Origin: an uncultured Pelagibacteraceae bacterium
GTDB taxonomy: Bacteria > Pseudomonadota > Alphaproteobacteria > Pelagibacterales > Pelagibacteraceae
Reading direction: 5' to 3'
DNA length: 64,000 nucleotides
NCBI GenBank assembly: GCA_902617025.1
Contig: CACMVB010000004.1
Span: 1-64,000, forward strand
Shown: in pieces, positions 19,960 to 33,770 of the stretch
Position numbering within the stretch: position 1 is the stretch's first letter
Layout of the letters: the number at the start of each line of letters is the position of its first letter
The notes under the pieces: generated by a model
Databases searched by the model: none
What the model was told of the DNA's origin: nothing
The model's input: only the letters and a program-made list of their open reading frames with translations
Position numbers and translations under genes: made by a program

Positions 19960-19987
19960 AATATAAAACTCTTTGGAATAGATTCAA
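19960..19987 (-). promoter_or_regulatory. Candidate promoter for ssrA
   Basis: On the minus strand TTGAAT (19987-19982) and TATATT (19965-19960) are 16 bases apart, a fair sigma-70 match. The predicted start, near 19953, falls on a GTTGG-TTTT-CCAAC hairpin that would open the acceptor piece. The thyX start is only 13 bases away on the other strand. Confidence 0.45.
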
Positions 19988-20000
19988 TAAATAAATCATA

Positions 20001-20948
20001 ATGAAACTTACTAAAGAACAAAAGCAAGAAATTGCAGACCAACAAGCTCAAAAAAATCAGACAAAAAGAGTTACTTCGCCGGAATTAGAAAAAATTCTTT
20101 ATGAGGCTCTTCCTGTTTTAGATCATGGATTTGTAAGAGTAGTTGACTATATGGGTGATGATAGCTCGATCGTTCAGTCCGCACGTGTATCATATGGAAA
20201 AGGAACTAAAAAAGTTTCAACAGATGAGGGATTAATTAAATATTTGATGAGGCACTGGCATTCAACACCATTTGAAATGTGTGAGATTAAATATCATGTT
20301 AAGCTACCAATTTTTATTGCCCGCCAATGGATAAGACATAGAACAGCAAATGTTAATGAGTATTCTGCAAGATACTCTATTTTAGATAAAGAATTTTATA
20401 TTCCTGCGAAAGATCAATTGTCAGCACAATCAACTTCAAATCGTCAAGGAAGAGGAGATCTTATAACTGGGGAACAAGCAGATGAAGTTTTAAAAATTTT
20501 AAAAAATGATGCAACAAGAACCTATGATAATTATGAAAAAATGCTTAATGAAAGATATGACGGCACGACTATCGATAAAGAAAAAGCTGGTCTAGCAAGA
20601 GAACTTGCTAGAATGAATTTAACTTTAAATTCTTATACTCAATGGTATTGGAAAACAGATTTACTTAACTTATTAAACTTTTTATTTTTAAGAGCTGACA
20701 GTCACGCTCAATATGAGATAAGAGTATATGCAGAAATAATGCTTGATACTGTAAAAAAATGGGTTCCTATCACTCATTCCGCATTTTTAGATTATAGAGT
20801 TGGTGCTGTTCATGTTTCATCCAAAGGAAAAAAAGTTATTCAACAAATGGCAAAAGGTGAAAAGGTATCACATGAAAGTTCAGGTTTATCAAAAAGAGAG
20901 TGGAATGAACTAATGACGTCATTCGGTTTTACTGAAAAGATTGTTTAA
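20001..20948 (+). CDS. thyX: Flavin-dependent thymidylate synthase ThyX
   Basis: ThyX makes dTMP from dUMP with FAD, NADPH and methylene-tetrahydrofolate, in place of ThyA. The 315-residue sequence has the ThyX motif in [15 protein letters not shown] (about residues 112-126), preceded by [21 protein letters not shown] with the conserved His residues. [21 protein letters not shown] matches the C-terminal half. It is longer than the minimal enzyme because of an N-terminal 40-residue extension. It is divergent from ssrA and its last 20 bases overlap the convergent mrp gene. Confidence 0.95.
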   Translation: MKLTKEQKQEIADQQAQKNQTKRVTSPELEKILYEALPVLDHGFVRVVDYMGDDSSIVQSARVSYGKGTKKVSTDEGLIKYLMRHWHSTPFEMCEIKYHVKLPIFIARQWIRHRTANVNEYSARYSILDKEFYIPAKDQLSAQSTSNRQGRGDLITGEQADEVLKILKNDATRTYDNYEKMLNERYDGTTIDKEKAGLARELARMNLTLNSYTQWYWKTDLLNLLNFLFLRADSHAQYEIRVYAEIMLDTVKKWVPITHSAFLDYRVGAVHVSSKGKKVIQQMAKGEKVSHESSGLSKREWNELMTSFGFTEKIV

Positions 20949-21723
20949 TTCTCTCAGCAATACTTTTAAATAATTTAGAAATTTCGTGATCTGGTTTTGA
21001 TTTAGTTAAGGGCTCTCCATTATCAGCAGATGCTCTTAAGTCCTCACTTAAAGGCAAATAGCCTAAGAATTCTTTATTAAATTCTTTAGCAGTTTTTTTT
21101 ACACCACTTTCACCAAAAATTTTATATTTTTTTCCATCATCACCTTTAAACATACTCATATTATCTATAAGTCCTAAAATTTTTACACCAGTTTTTTCGA
21201 ACATTTGAATTCCTCTTTTCACATCTAACAAAGCAAGTTCTTGAGGTGTGGAAACAATTATCGCTCCATCTATCTTTACTTCTTGTACAAAAGTTAATTG
21301 AGTATCTCCTGTTCCTGGAGGCATATCTATTATTATTATGTCTCTATCTTTCCATAGTACTTTTTGAGTCATTGTTTTAATTGCGCTAATCACCATTGGG
21401 CCTCTCCACATCATTGGCGTTTGTTCATCAATTAAAAAACCCATGGACATACATTGAGCACCAAATTTTTCTAAAGGTATAATAGATTTGTTGTCTTCAC
21501 TTTTAGGTTTTTCTTTTAAATTCAAAAGTTTAGGCAAAGATGGCCCATAAACATCTGCATCGAGTATTCCAATTTTTAACCCCAATTTTTGTAATGCAAA
21601 AGCTAGATTGACCGCGATTGTAGATTTACCAACTCCTCCTTTTGCACTTGAAACTAGGACAGTATATTTTGTTCCCATTATTGGAGTTTTAATAAATTGT
21701 TTTGGTGGTGGTTTTTGGCTCAT
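20929..21723 (-). CDS. mrp: Mrp/NBP35-type ATPase (Fe-S cluster carrier family), short form
   Basis: This P-loop ATPase is related to ApbC/Mrp scaffold proteins that deliver iron-sulfur clusters. The deviant Walker A motif KGGVGKST is at about residues 29-36, then [27 protein letters not shown] and [14 protein letters not shown]. At 264 residues it lacks the N-terminal MIP18-like domain. The usual CPxC pair after DNMS is replaced by [14 protein letters not shown], so it has no visible cluster-binding cysteines. Some alphaproteobacterial Mrp proteins share this loss. It overlaps thyX at the 3' end and is divergent from hflK. Confidence 0.88.
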   Translation of the reverse strand: MSQKPPPKQFIKTPIMGTKYTVLVSSAKGGVGKSTIAVNLAFALQKLGLKIGILDADVYGPSLPKLLNLKEKPKSEDNKSIIPLEKFGAQCMSMGFLIDEQTPMMWRGPMVISAIKTMTQKVLWKDRDIIIIDMPPGTGDTQLTFVQEVKIDGAIIVSTPQELALLDVKRGIQMFEKTGVKILGLIDNMSMFKGDDGKKYKIFGESGVKKTAKEFNKEFLGYLPLSEDLRASADNGEPLTKSKPDHEISKLFKSIAERIKQSFQ

Positions 21724-21806
21724 GTTTCAATTTTATCAAAAGTTTTAGACATTATAGCGCTCCTTCTTAACTTGTTTTTAGGATAAAAGTCACTATATAA
21801 AGTACC

Positions 21807-22922
21807 ATGAGTTTTAAAGACAAGATTTTAAACAATCAATCACCATGGGGAGCACCTCCAGGTGGTGACGGAGGAAGAGGCTCACCTGGTGGAAATGGAT
21901 CAGGATCCAGACAAGATCCACCAAGTCTAGACGATGTTATAAAAAATTTTCAAAAAACTATTAACAAGTTTTCTGGCGGAAAATCAGGGGGTTCTCGACC
22001 AATAATTATTGGTTTAGTTATTTTAGCGCTACTTTATGTGGCAAGTGGTCTTTACAGAGTTTTACCTGACGAACAAGGAGTGGTTTTAAGATTTGGTAAA
22101 TACGTAAACACTACTCAACCAGGATTACATTATCACTTCCCAACACCTTTTGAGAGAGTTTTAACTCCTAAAGTAACTAAAGTTAATAGAGTGGATGTTG
22201 GTTTCAGGCCAGCAAGCGATACAGGTAGATCTTCTGGAGTTGGAAATGTTCCAGAGGAAAGCTTAATGTTAACAGGTGACGAAAATATAGTTGATATTAA
22301 TTACTCAGTTTTTTGGGTGATCAAAGACGCACAAAAATTTTTATTTAACATCCAAAGTCCAGTTGAAACAGTTAAAGCCGCATCTGAAACAGCAATGAGA
22401 GAAGTAATAGCAAAAAATAAAATTCAAAATATTTTAACAGAAGGAAGATCTAAAATAGAAGTTGAAGTTCAAGAAATAGCTCAACTAATTTTAGATGAAT
22501 ATGGTTCAGGTATACAGTTAACCCAAGTACAAACACAACAAGCAGACCCACCTGAACAAGTAATCGATGCATTTAGAGATGTGCAAGCTGCTAGAGCAGA
22601 TAGAGAAAGATCAAAAAACGAAGCCGAAGCATATGCTAACGATGTTATACCAAGAGCACGAGGAGAAGCTGAACAAGTTTTACAACAAGCAGAGGCTTAT
22701 AAGAAAGAGGTAGTGGCAAAAGCTGAAGGTGAAGCAAGCAGATTTTTAGCTATTTATAATGAATATAAAGATGCAAAACAAGTCACTCAAGAGAGAATGT
22801 ATTTAGAAACAATGGAAAAAGTTTTAGCAGATATCGATAAAGTAATTATTGATAAAGAATCTGGTTCAGGAGTTGTTCCTTATCTACCATTACCTGAATT
22901 AAAAAAAGGGAGCAATAATTAA
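21807..22922 (+). CDS. hflK: HflK, membrane protease regulator subunit
   Basis: HflK pairs with HflC in a large periplasm-facing ring that encloses and modulates FtsH. The 371-residue protein has a glycine-rich cytosolic start (WGAPPGGDGGRGSPGGNG), one membrane span (about residues 68-84), and a band-7/SPFH domain beginning RVLPDEQGVVLRFGKYV. A coiled coil with AEAYANDVIPRARGEAEQVL follows. The stop overlaps the hflC start by one base (TAATG). The hflK-hflC-DUF2065-degP order is a typical alphaproteobacterial quality-control operon. Confidence 0.95.
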   Translation: MSFKDKILNNQSPWGAPPGGDGGRGSPGGNGSGSRQDPPSLDDVIKNFQKTINKFSGGKSGGSRPIIIGLVILALLYVASGLYRVLPDEQGVVLRFGKYVNTTQPGLHYHFPTPFERVLTPKVTKVNRVDVGFRPASDTGRSSGVGNVPEESLMLTGDENIVDINYSVFWVIKDAQKFLFNIQSPVETVKAASETAMREVIAKNKIQNILTEGRSKIEVEVQEIAQLILDEYGSGIQLTQVQTQQADPPEQVIDAFRDVQAARADRERSKNEAEAYANDVIPRARGEAEQVLQQAEAYKKEVVAKAEGEASRFLAIYNEYKDAKQVTQERMYLETMEKVLADIDKVIIDKESGSGVVPYLPLPELKKGSNN

Positions 22923-23797
22923 TGAAAGGTATTAAATTTATAATTCCAGCTATAATTTTAATTGGTGTAGTAATTTTTCAATCTTTATTTATTGTGCAAG
23001 AAATTAGCCAAGCAATAGTTCTTCAATTTGGTGATCCTAAAAAAATTGTGACTAAAGCTGGTTTAAACTTTAAATTACCTTTCATTCAAAACGTAGTGTA
23101 TTTGGATAAAAGAATTTTGAATCTTGATAATGATCCTGAAGAGGTTATTGCTGCTGATCAAAAAAGATTAATCGTTGATGCTTTTGCAAGATTTAAAATT
23201 GTAGATCCTTTAAAGTTTTATATTTCGGTTGGAAATGAAAGGGTTGCAAGATCTAGATTGTCTACGATAATAAATTCTAGAATCAGAGGTGTATTGGGTA
23301 CGCAAGAACTAGCAACATTATTATCTACAGATAGAGCAAGACAAATGCAAATAATTCAATCACAGGTGAATGAGGAAGCAAAAAATTTTGGAATCAACAT
23401 TGTTGATGTTCGAATAAAAAGAGCTGATTTACCTCCAGCAAATAGTGAAGCAATTTATAAAAGAATGCAAACTGAAAGAGAGAGAGAAGCTAAAGAATTT
23501 AGAGCACAAGGTGCTGAGATAGCTCAAAAAATTAGATCAACAGCAGACAAAGACGTGACTGTAATTTTAGCTCAAGCGAACAAAAAATCAGAAATTATGA
23601 AAGGTGAAGGTGATGGTCTAAGAAATAAAATTTTCGCTGATGCCTTTGGAAGAGACCCACAGTTTTTTGCTTTTTATAGAGCGATGCAAGCATATGAAAA
23701 AGCCTTGATTGGAGGTGAGACATCACTTGTTTTATCACCTGACAGTGAATTTTTTAAGTTTTTTGGTAAGTCCGTGAAGCCTGCTTTAAAAAGGTAA
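22922..23797 (+). CDS. hflC: HflC, membrane protease regulator subunit
   Basis: This is the partner of HflK. The 291-residue protein has an N-terminal membrane anchor (about residues 5-25), the SPFH start IVQEISQAIVLQFGDPKK, and the C-terminal coiled coil EREREAKEFRAQGAEIAQKI with FFAFYRAMQAYEKAL, all family hallmarks. Its start lies in the hflK stop, so the two subunits should be made in a fixed ratio. A GTG-started DUF2065 gene follows 14 bases later. Confidence 0.95.
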   Translation: MKGIKFIIPAIILIGVVIFQSLFIVQEISQAIVLQFGDPKKIVTKAGLNFKLPFIQNVVYLDKRILNLDNDPEEVIAADQKRLIVDAFARFKIVDPLKFYISVGNERVARSRLSTIINSRIRGVLGTQELATLLSTDRARQMQIIQSQVNEEAKNFGINIVDVRIKRADLPPANSEAIYKRMQTEREREAKEFRAQGAEIAQKIRSTADKDVTVILAQANKKSEIMKGEGDGLRNKIFADAFGRDPQFFAFYRAMQAYEKALIGGETSLVLSPDSEFFKFFGKSVKPALKR

Positions 23798-23811
23798 GCA
23801 TTAAAATATTT

Positions 23812-23997
23812 GTGAATGAACTCATTATCGCAATTGGATTAGTTTTTTTTGTGGAAGGTCTGTTTTTAGCCATTTTCCCGTCAAGAATTAAAAGCATATT
23901 AGAATTGATTAAAAATACTCCTGAGAGCAAACTTAGGTTGTACGGAATAGTATTTTTGATTATCGGTTTTTTAATAATTTGGTATATAAAAAGCTAA
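23812..23997 (+). CDS. DUF2065 family small membrane protein
   Basis: The 61-residue product has two membrane spans (residues 4-23 and 43-59) joined by a basic loop, FPSRIKSILELIKNTPESKLRLYG. The pattern of span, PxRxK loop, RxxG and second span is that of DUF2065 (YjeT-like) proteins, which commonly sit next to hflKC. The start is GTG at 23812; the nearby ATG at 23816 is out of frame. The stop abuts the degP start. Its role is unknown. Confidence 0.8.
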   Translation: MNELIIAIGLVFFVEGLFLAIFPSRIKSILELIKNTPESKLRLYGIVFLIIGFLIIWYIKS

Positions 23998-25401
23998 ATG
24001 AGATTAACAAGCAAAATATTATTTTTTTTAATTATTTTAAATTTTTCTTTTGCAAACTCTAAACCTGTACCTGGCTCTTTTGCAGATTTAGCGGACAAAC
24101 TAATGCCTTCCGTTGTAAATATTTCTACAACTCAAACGGTTAGAACAACTACAAATCAATTTCCTTTTCAATTCCCTCCCGGATCACCATTCGGTGAAAT
24201 GTTCAAAGATTTTGAAAGACCCACAGAAAGGAAAGCTTCCTCGTTGGGCTCAGGATTTATTATTGATGTAAAAGGAACAGTTATAACTAATAATCATGTA
24301 ATCTCTGGAGCTGACGATATTTTAGTAAGAGTGGGAGACAAAGAGTATAAAGCTAAAGTAATTGGCGCAGACCCCTATATGGATATAGCAGTCTTAAAAA
24401 TGGAAACTAGCGATCAATTTAAGCCAGTAAGCTTTGGTGACTCTGATAAGGCAAGAGTTGGAGATTGGGCTGTAGCGATTGGAAATCCTTTTGGTTTAGG
24501 AGGAACAGTGACCGCTGGAATTATATCTGCAAGAAATCGTGATATTAATCTTACAAGATACGATGATTTCATTCAAACCGATGCTTCTATAAATCAAGGT
24601 AATTCAGGTGGACCGTTATTTAATCTTAAAGGAGAAGTGATCGGGATCAATACTGCAATTATTGCTCCGGGCCAATCTGGTTCTATTGGAATAGGATTTG
24701 CTATACCAGCTAACGCAGCTTCAAACGTAATTAACCAATTAATAAAATTCGGAGAAACTAAAAGAGGTTGGTTAGGAGTAAGAATTCAAGAGGTAACAAA
24801 AGAAATAGCTGAAGTGGAAAAACTTAAAAAACCCCAAGGTGCTTTAGTTGCAAGCGTAGGGGAAAACAGTCCTGCAGATAAAGCAGGAATAGAAGCAGGC
24901 GATATAATTTTAAATTTTGATGGAAAAAAAATTGATACAATGAGAACTCTACCAAAAGTCGTTGCCTCGACAGAAGTTGGAAAAAGCGTAGAGCTAAAAA
25001 TTTGGAGAAACAAAAGACTGATATCTAAAAGATTAGTGCTCGGAAGACTGGAGTCATCTGAAGAATTTAAAGATAAAAAAACAAAAATAGTTGACAAATC
25101 TGAAGATATTGAAAAATTAAAAATAGCTGTAAGAGATATAAATAACGAAGATATTACTTCAAGAAACTTAGATAAAAAAACTTCTGGGGTTGTAATAACA
25201 GAAATTTATAACAGAAGTCCGCTTATAAATCTTTTGAGTGTGAATGATATAATAATTGAAGTTCAAAAGTCATCAATAAAATCGACCTCAGATTTAAAAA
25301 AGTCAGTTGATAGTTTTTTTAAAAGAGGTGAGAAAACATTACTTTTAACAATTATAAATAAAAATAATCAAAGACGTTACCTAGGCGTTAAAATAAATTA
25401 G
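23998..25401 (+). CDS. degP: Do-family periplasmic serine protease (DegP/DegQ)
   Basis: This is a periplasmic protease and chaperone for misfolded envelope proteins. The 467-residue protein has a signal peptide (about residues 1-21), a trypsin-like domain with the triad His100 (ITNNHV), Asp129 (YMDIAV) and Ser203 (QGNSGGPL), and two PDZ domains (about 260-345 and 380-465). The LA loop is short, as in DegQ or MucD. It follows hflKC and DUF2065 with no gap, consistent with one envelope quality-control operon. The choice between degP and degQ as symbol is arbitrary. Confidence 0.93.
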   Translation: MRLTSKILFFLIILNFSFANSKPVPGSFADLADKLMPSVVNISTTQTVRTTTNQFPFQFPPGSPFGEMFKDFERPTERKASSLGSGFIIDVKGTVITNNHVISGADDILVRVGDKEYKAKVIGADPYMDIAVLKMETSDQFKPVSFGDSDKARVGDWAVAIGNPFGLGGTVTAGIISARNRDINLTRYDDFIQTDASINQGNSGGPLFNLKGEVIGINTAIIAPGQSGSIGIGFAIPANAASNVINQLIKFGETKRGWLGVRIQEVTKEIAEVEKLKKPQGALVASVGENSPADKAGIEAGDIILNFDGKKIDTMRTLPKVVASTEVGKSVELKIWRNKRLISKRLVLGRLESSEEFKDKKTKIVDKSEDIEKLKIAVRDINNEDITSRNLDKKTSGVVITEIYNRSPLINLLSVNDIIIEVQKSSIKSTSDLKKSVDSFFKRGEKTLLLTIINKNNQRRYLGVKIN

Positions 25402-25402
25402 T

Positions 25403-26320
25403 TTGTTCAAAAAGTTAATACTCTTAGCAGGACCAACAGCTTCAGGAAAATCAAATTTAGCATTTAAACTAGCAGAGAAAATAAATGGTGAAATTATTAA
25501 CGCAGATAGTATGCAAGTTTTTAAAGAATTTTCTGTTTTATCTTCAAGACCAAGTTTAGCTCAAACCAGCAAAATAAGACACCATCTTTATGGAATTATT
25601 TCAGTAAAAAAACATTTTTCAGCTGGTAATTGGCTTAAAGAAGTAAAAAAAAAAATCAATATTTGTAAAAAAAATCAAAAAGTTCCAATTATAGTTGGTG
25701 GAACTGGACTTTATTTTAACATAATTACAAAGGGTATAAGTAAAATTCCTGACATTGATCTTAAAACAAGAAAAAAAGTAAGAAACTTATTTCAAAAACT
25801 TGGTTATAGAAAATTTTATAATGAATTACTTAAACTTGATCCGAAAATTAAAGACAGAATACTTCCAACCGACTCCCAGAGATTACAAAGGGCATACGAA
25901 GTAAAACTTAAGACAAAAAAATCATTATATGATTGGTTTGCAAATACAAAATCTGATTTTTCAGATTTTGAAATAAAAAAAATTTTTATTGATATACCTA
26001 GAGAGGTGTTATTAAGAAGAATCTCACTTAGAACAGAACAAATGTTTAAGAAAAGATGCATTAATGAAGTAAAAAGATTTAATGCCTTAAAAATAAACAA
26101 ATCTTTATCAGCAAATAAACTCATTGGCGTGAAGGAAATTAATGATTTTTTGATTAAATCTATCTCTTTAAAGCAGTGCAAAGAGCTTATAAACATTAAG
26201 ACCAGACAATATGCAAAAAGACAAAATACTTGGGCTAGAGGCCATATGAAGAATTGGAATAAGCTATATTCGAAAAATTTCTCAAATCTTTTAAAAAAAT
26301 CATTAAAAGTTGTAAGCTAA
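25403..26320 (+). CDS. miaA: tRNA dimethylallyltransferase MiaA
   Basis: MiaA adds a dimethylallyl group to A37 of tRNAs reading UNN codons. The 305-residue protein has the P-loop GPTASGKS at residues 8-15, the DSMQVF motif with the catalytic Asp, IVGGTGLYF, and the tRNA-binding RTRQYAKRQNTWAR-type segment near the C-terminus. The apparent start is TTG at 25403, one base after the degP stop; it gives the exact family N-terminus (MFKKLILLAGPTASG), and no ATG or GTG gives a better one. Confidence 0.94.
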   Translation: MFKKLILLAGPTASGKSNLAFKLAEKINGEIINADSMQVFKEFSVLSSRPSLAQTSKIRHHLYGIISVKKHFSAGNWLKEVKKKINICKKNQKVPIIVGGTGLYFNIITKGISKIPDIDLKTRKKVRNLFQKLGYRKFYNELLKLDPKIKDRILPTDSQRLQRAYEVKLKTKKSLYDWFANTKSDFSDFEIKKIFIDIPREVLLRRISLRTEQMFKKRCINEVKRFNALKINKSLSANKLIGVKEINDFLIKSISLKQCKELINIKTRQYAKRQNTWARGHMKNWNKLYSKNFSNLLKKSLKVVS

Positions 26321-26323
26321 AAC

Positions 26324-26351
26324 TTGACGCAACTCATTTCTAGGCTAGATT
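26324..26351 (+). promoter_or_regulatory. Candidate promoter giving a leaderless ilvB transcript
   Basis: TTGACG (26324-26329) and TAGATT (26346-26351) are 16 bases apart. The predicted start is at or next to the A of the ilvB ATG at 26358, and there is no Shine-Dalgarno-like sequence before that ATG. This fits leaderless translation, but the -10 match is only four of six. Confidence 0.35.
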
Positions 26352-26357
26352 GTATAT

Positions 26358-28123
26358 ATGCCAAAATTATTGAGCGGAGCACAAATTGTATTTAAAGCAC
26401 TCGAAGATCAAAAGGTGGAATATATTTTTGGTTATCCTGGTGGTGCGGTGTTACCAATTTATGATGAATTAAAAAATCATAAATCTATTAAACATATTTT
26501 AGCAAGACACGAACAAGGCGCAGGACACTCAGCAGAAGGGTACGCAAGATCAAGTGGTAAGCCTGGAGTTTTATTAGTTACATCAGGGCCTGGCGCCACA
26601 AATGCAGTAACAGCCTTAACAGATGCTTACATGGACTCAATCCCACTTGTTTGTATTTCTGGACAAGTACCAACACATTTAATTGGAACAGATGCATTTC
26701 AGGAATGCGATACAACTGGAATTACGAGACCATGTACAAAACACAATTGGTTAGTAAAAGATGTGAATGATCTCTCAAAAGTATTACATTTAGCTTTCGA
26801 AGTAGCAACTACTGGAAGACCTGGTCCAGTTTTGGTTGATATTCCGAAAGATATTCAGTTTAAAAAAGGCAAATATAAATTTTTTAAGAATACACTTAAA
26901 AAAAAATTAAATGGGAAAGCTTCCCATAAAATATCTAATTCGGAACTAGACAAATTTATCGATCTAATTAAAAAATCCTCAAGGCCTATTTTTTATACAG
27001 GTGGAGGAGTAATTAACTCAGGACCTAAAGCTAGTGAATATTTAAGAGAAATTGTATCATTAACTGGCTTCCCAATAACTTCAACATTACAGGGTCTTGG
27101 AGCTTACCCTGGAGATGACCCACAATTTTTAGGGATGCTTGGTATGCACGGAACTTACGAAGCTAATAATGCGATGCATGATTGTGACTTAATGATAAAT
27201 ATTGGCGCAAGATTTGATGACAGAATCACGGGAAAGGTAGATGAGTTTTCACCTGGTTCTAAAAAAATTCATGTGGATATCGACCCGTCTTCTATTGGAA
27301 AAAATATTAAAGTTGATCTGGCTATAGTAAGTGATGTTACAGAGCTTTTAAGATCCTTGACAAAAAGATTTAAGGAAAAAAATAAAAACTTTGTGAATTC
27401 TAATAAACAAAAAACTTCAAAATGGTGGGAACAAATAGGGAAGTGGAGAGAAAAAAAGTCTTTAAACTATATTAATAGTGACAAAGTTATAAAACCCCAA
27501 TACGCAGTACAAAGATTATACGAACTAACAAAAAATCAAGACACTTTCATTACAACTGAAGTTGGTCAACATCAAATGTGGGCAGCTCAACATTACAAAT
27601 TTAATAAACCTAATAGATGGATGACATCTGGAGGTCTGGGAACTATGGGGTATGGGCTTCCAGCTGCAATAGGTGTTCAAATTGCAAATCCAAGTAAATT
27701 AGTAGTTGATATTGCTGGCGAAGCATCTGTTTTAATGACGATGCAAGAAATGTCTACAGCAGTACAATATAGATTACCAATTAAAATATTTATTTTAAAC
27801 AATGAATACATGGGAATGGTTAGACAGTGGCAAGAACTTTTACACGAGAAAAATTATTCTGAAAGTTATACAGCTGCACTCCCTGACTTTGTAAAACTTG
27901 CCGAGTCTTACGGTTGTGTTGGTATTAGAGCAAAAACACCAGATGAACTTGACGAAAAAATTAAAGAAATGATAAATATTGATAAACCAGTGATATTTGA
28001 TTGCGTTGTAGACAAAGCGGAAAATTGTTTTCCTATGATACCTTCAGGAAAGCCCCATAATCAAATGATCCTAGGACCTGAAGAGGAAGAAGAAATTTCA
28101 GATGAAGGGAAAATTTTAGTTTA

Positions 28124-28124
<1 letters not shown>
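26358..28124 (+). CDS. ilvB: Acetolactate synthase large subunit
   Basis: This is the first common step of branched-chain amino acid synthesis, joining pyruvate to pyruvate or 2-oxobutyrate. The 588-residue protein has the N-terminal ThDP Glu in ARHEQGAGHSAEGYARSSG, the FAD-domain block GMHGTYEANNAMHDCDL, and the ThDP/Mg motif from GEASVLMTMQEMSTA to FILNNEYMGMVRQWQ. Biosynthetic (FAD-containing) enzymes have these features. Its stop overlaps the ilvH start by one base. The symbol ilvB is used generically; ilvI would serve equally. Confidence 0.95.
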
Positions 28125-29694
<1,570 letters not shown>

Positions 29695-29790
29695 CCCATA
29701 TTGAGTCCAAAAAACAAAGTTAAACTATATAATTATTTGCAAATTCTAGCTTTGATTGTAATATGAGATTTTAATTTAAAAAAATTAAAC

Positions 29791-32398
<2,608 letters not shown>

Positions 32399-32415
32399 TT
32401 AATTGTAATGGACAG

Positions 32416-33258
32416 ATGTCAGTCAGTAGAGATGATTTTAGTATAGCTTTTCGTTCAGCTCTTCTTCAAAGAGGAGGAGCTCAAAAATTTTCAGTTTTAT
32501 CTCTTATTTTTTTAGCATTAATTATCTTCTTTTTAGATGTCTATGGAGTTAAATTTACAAAACCAATTAGAAGTTTTATTAATGATGTGGTTTATCGTGT
32601 TACCTTTCTAGCTTCTGCTCCGACTAGATTTTTTCCTCAGGCAAGTGAGGATATTTCAAGTTTTTTTAATGTTAGAGAAGAAAATAAAAAACTTAGGGCA
32701 GAAATCGAAAAATATAAATCTCTTGAATTAAATGTTGAATTCTTAACAGATGAAAATAAAAACTTACAAAAAATTTTAGAGACAGAGTATTTTAACAAAA
32801 ATCTTAGCAATATAGTTCTTGCAAAAGTTCTTGTTGACAAAAATAGTCCTTTTCTAAAATCGATAATTATAAATAAGGGTACGCGAAATGGTATTCTTAA
32901 GGGAATGCCAGTTACAAAGGATAATTATTTAGTCGGAAGAGTTGTTGAAACAAATTATTTATCTTCGAGAGTATTATTATTAAATGATTTAAATAGCAGA
33001 ATTCCTGTTACATTAGATGAAAGTGCTCAGGCTATTTTATCTGGGAGTGGAAAAAATAATCCAATTTTAGAGTATTTACCGGAAGATTATGAAATTATTG
33101 AAGATATTAATGTTTTTGCTTCAGGAAAAGATGGGATATTTATGCCCGGAACTCCCATTGGAAAAACCAATGAAGTAGGAGAAATAGAACTTTTTGTTGA
33201 TCCAAATCAATTATCTTTTGTTACCGTTAATTTAAATACTAAAAAAGGAAATTTATAG
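32416..33258 (+). CDS. mreC: Rod-shape protein MreC
   Basis: MreC is a single-span periplasmic scaffold linking MreB to the wall synthases. The 280-residue protein has one N-terminal membrane segment (about residues 28-45), a coiled coil (NVREENKKLRAEIEKYKSLE ... LTDENKNLQKILETEY), and the double beta-barrel domain with IINKGTRNGILKGMPV and LVGRVVETNYLSSRVLLLND. Its stop overlaps the GTG start of mreD. Confidence 0.93.
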   Translation: MSVSRDDFSIAFRSALLQRGGAQKFSVLSLIFLALIIFFLDVYGVKFTKPIRSFINDVVYRVTFLASAPTRFFPQASEDISSFFNVREENKKLRAEIEKYKSLELNVEFLTDENKNLQKILETEYFNKNLSNIVLAKVLVDKNSPFLKSIIINKGTRNGILKGMPVTKDNYLVGRVVETNYLSSRVLLLNDLNSRIPVTLDESAQAILSGSGKNNPILEYLPEDYEIIEDINVFASGKDGIFMPGTPIGKTNEVGEIELFVDPNQLSFVTVNLNTKKGNL

Positions 33259-33770
33259 TGGCTAAAAGATCATTCATAAGTAAACTTTATAACGCTGGCC
33301 CACTGTTATTATTATATTATTTATGTATAAGCGAAGTTGACTCTAATTTAGAAAAAATTTTTGACATTTTTACATTAAATTTTCAGATTATAATAATTTA
33401 TTTTTGGGTAATCAAAAGACCTGAAATTATGGCTAATGGACATGTATTTCTTGCTGGATTGGTAAATGATGTTGTGATGGGTTTTCCGTTAGGAATTAGT
33501 TCACTATCTTACTTAATAATTATTTTTTTTGGGACTTATGTAAGAAACAAAAGTGTTAATACAACAATTGCATCAGACTGGTTTACATTTTTTATGGCGA
33601 TGATTTTTTCAAATTTATTATTTTTCAGTTTATTAAATAATTTTTCAGATCTATCTTTTTCATATTCAAAAATTGGGTACAACATATTTTTTACTTTGTT
33701 CATGTTTCCAATTTTTTGGGTTATTTTTAATTTTTACCAAATGACATTTGTAGGAAATCGAGATGCTTAG
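33258..33770 (+). CDS. mreD: Rod-shape membrane protein MreD
   Basis: The 170-residue polytopic membrane protein has about five or six spans. The segment FLAGLVNDVVMGFPLGISSLSYLI matches the conserved GxxxDxxxxxPLG core of MreD. The start is GTG at 33258 inside the mreC stop (TAGTG), and the end overlaps mrdA by eight bases. Position and motif together make the assignment firm although MreD sequences are poorly conserved. Confidence 0.88.
   Translation: MAKRSFISKLYNAGPLLLLYYLCISEVDSNLEKIFDIFTLNFQIIIIYFWVIKRPEIMANGHVFLAGLVNDVVMGFPLGISSLSYLIIIFFGTYVRNKSVNTTIASDWFTFFMAMIFSNLLFFSLLNNFSDLSFSYSKIGYNIFFTLFMFPIFWVIFNFYQMTFVGNRDA

Noticed and set aside
16225..19995. CRISPR array, tRNA or integrase in the accessory block
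   Set aside because: The repeats are few, uneven in spacing and derived from ssrA; no cloverleaf and no recombinase motif was found by eye on either strand.
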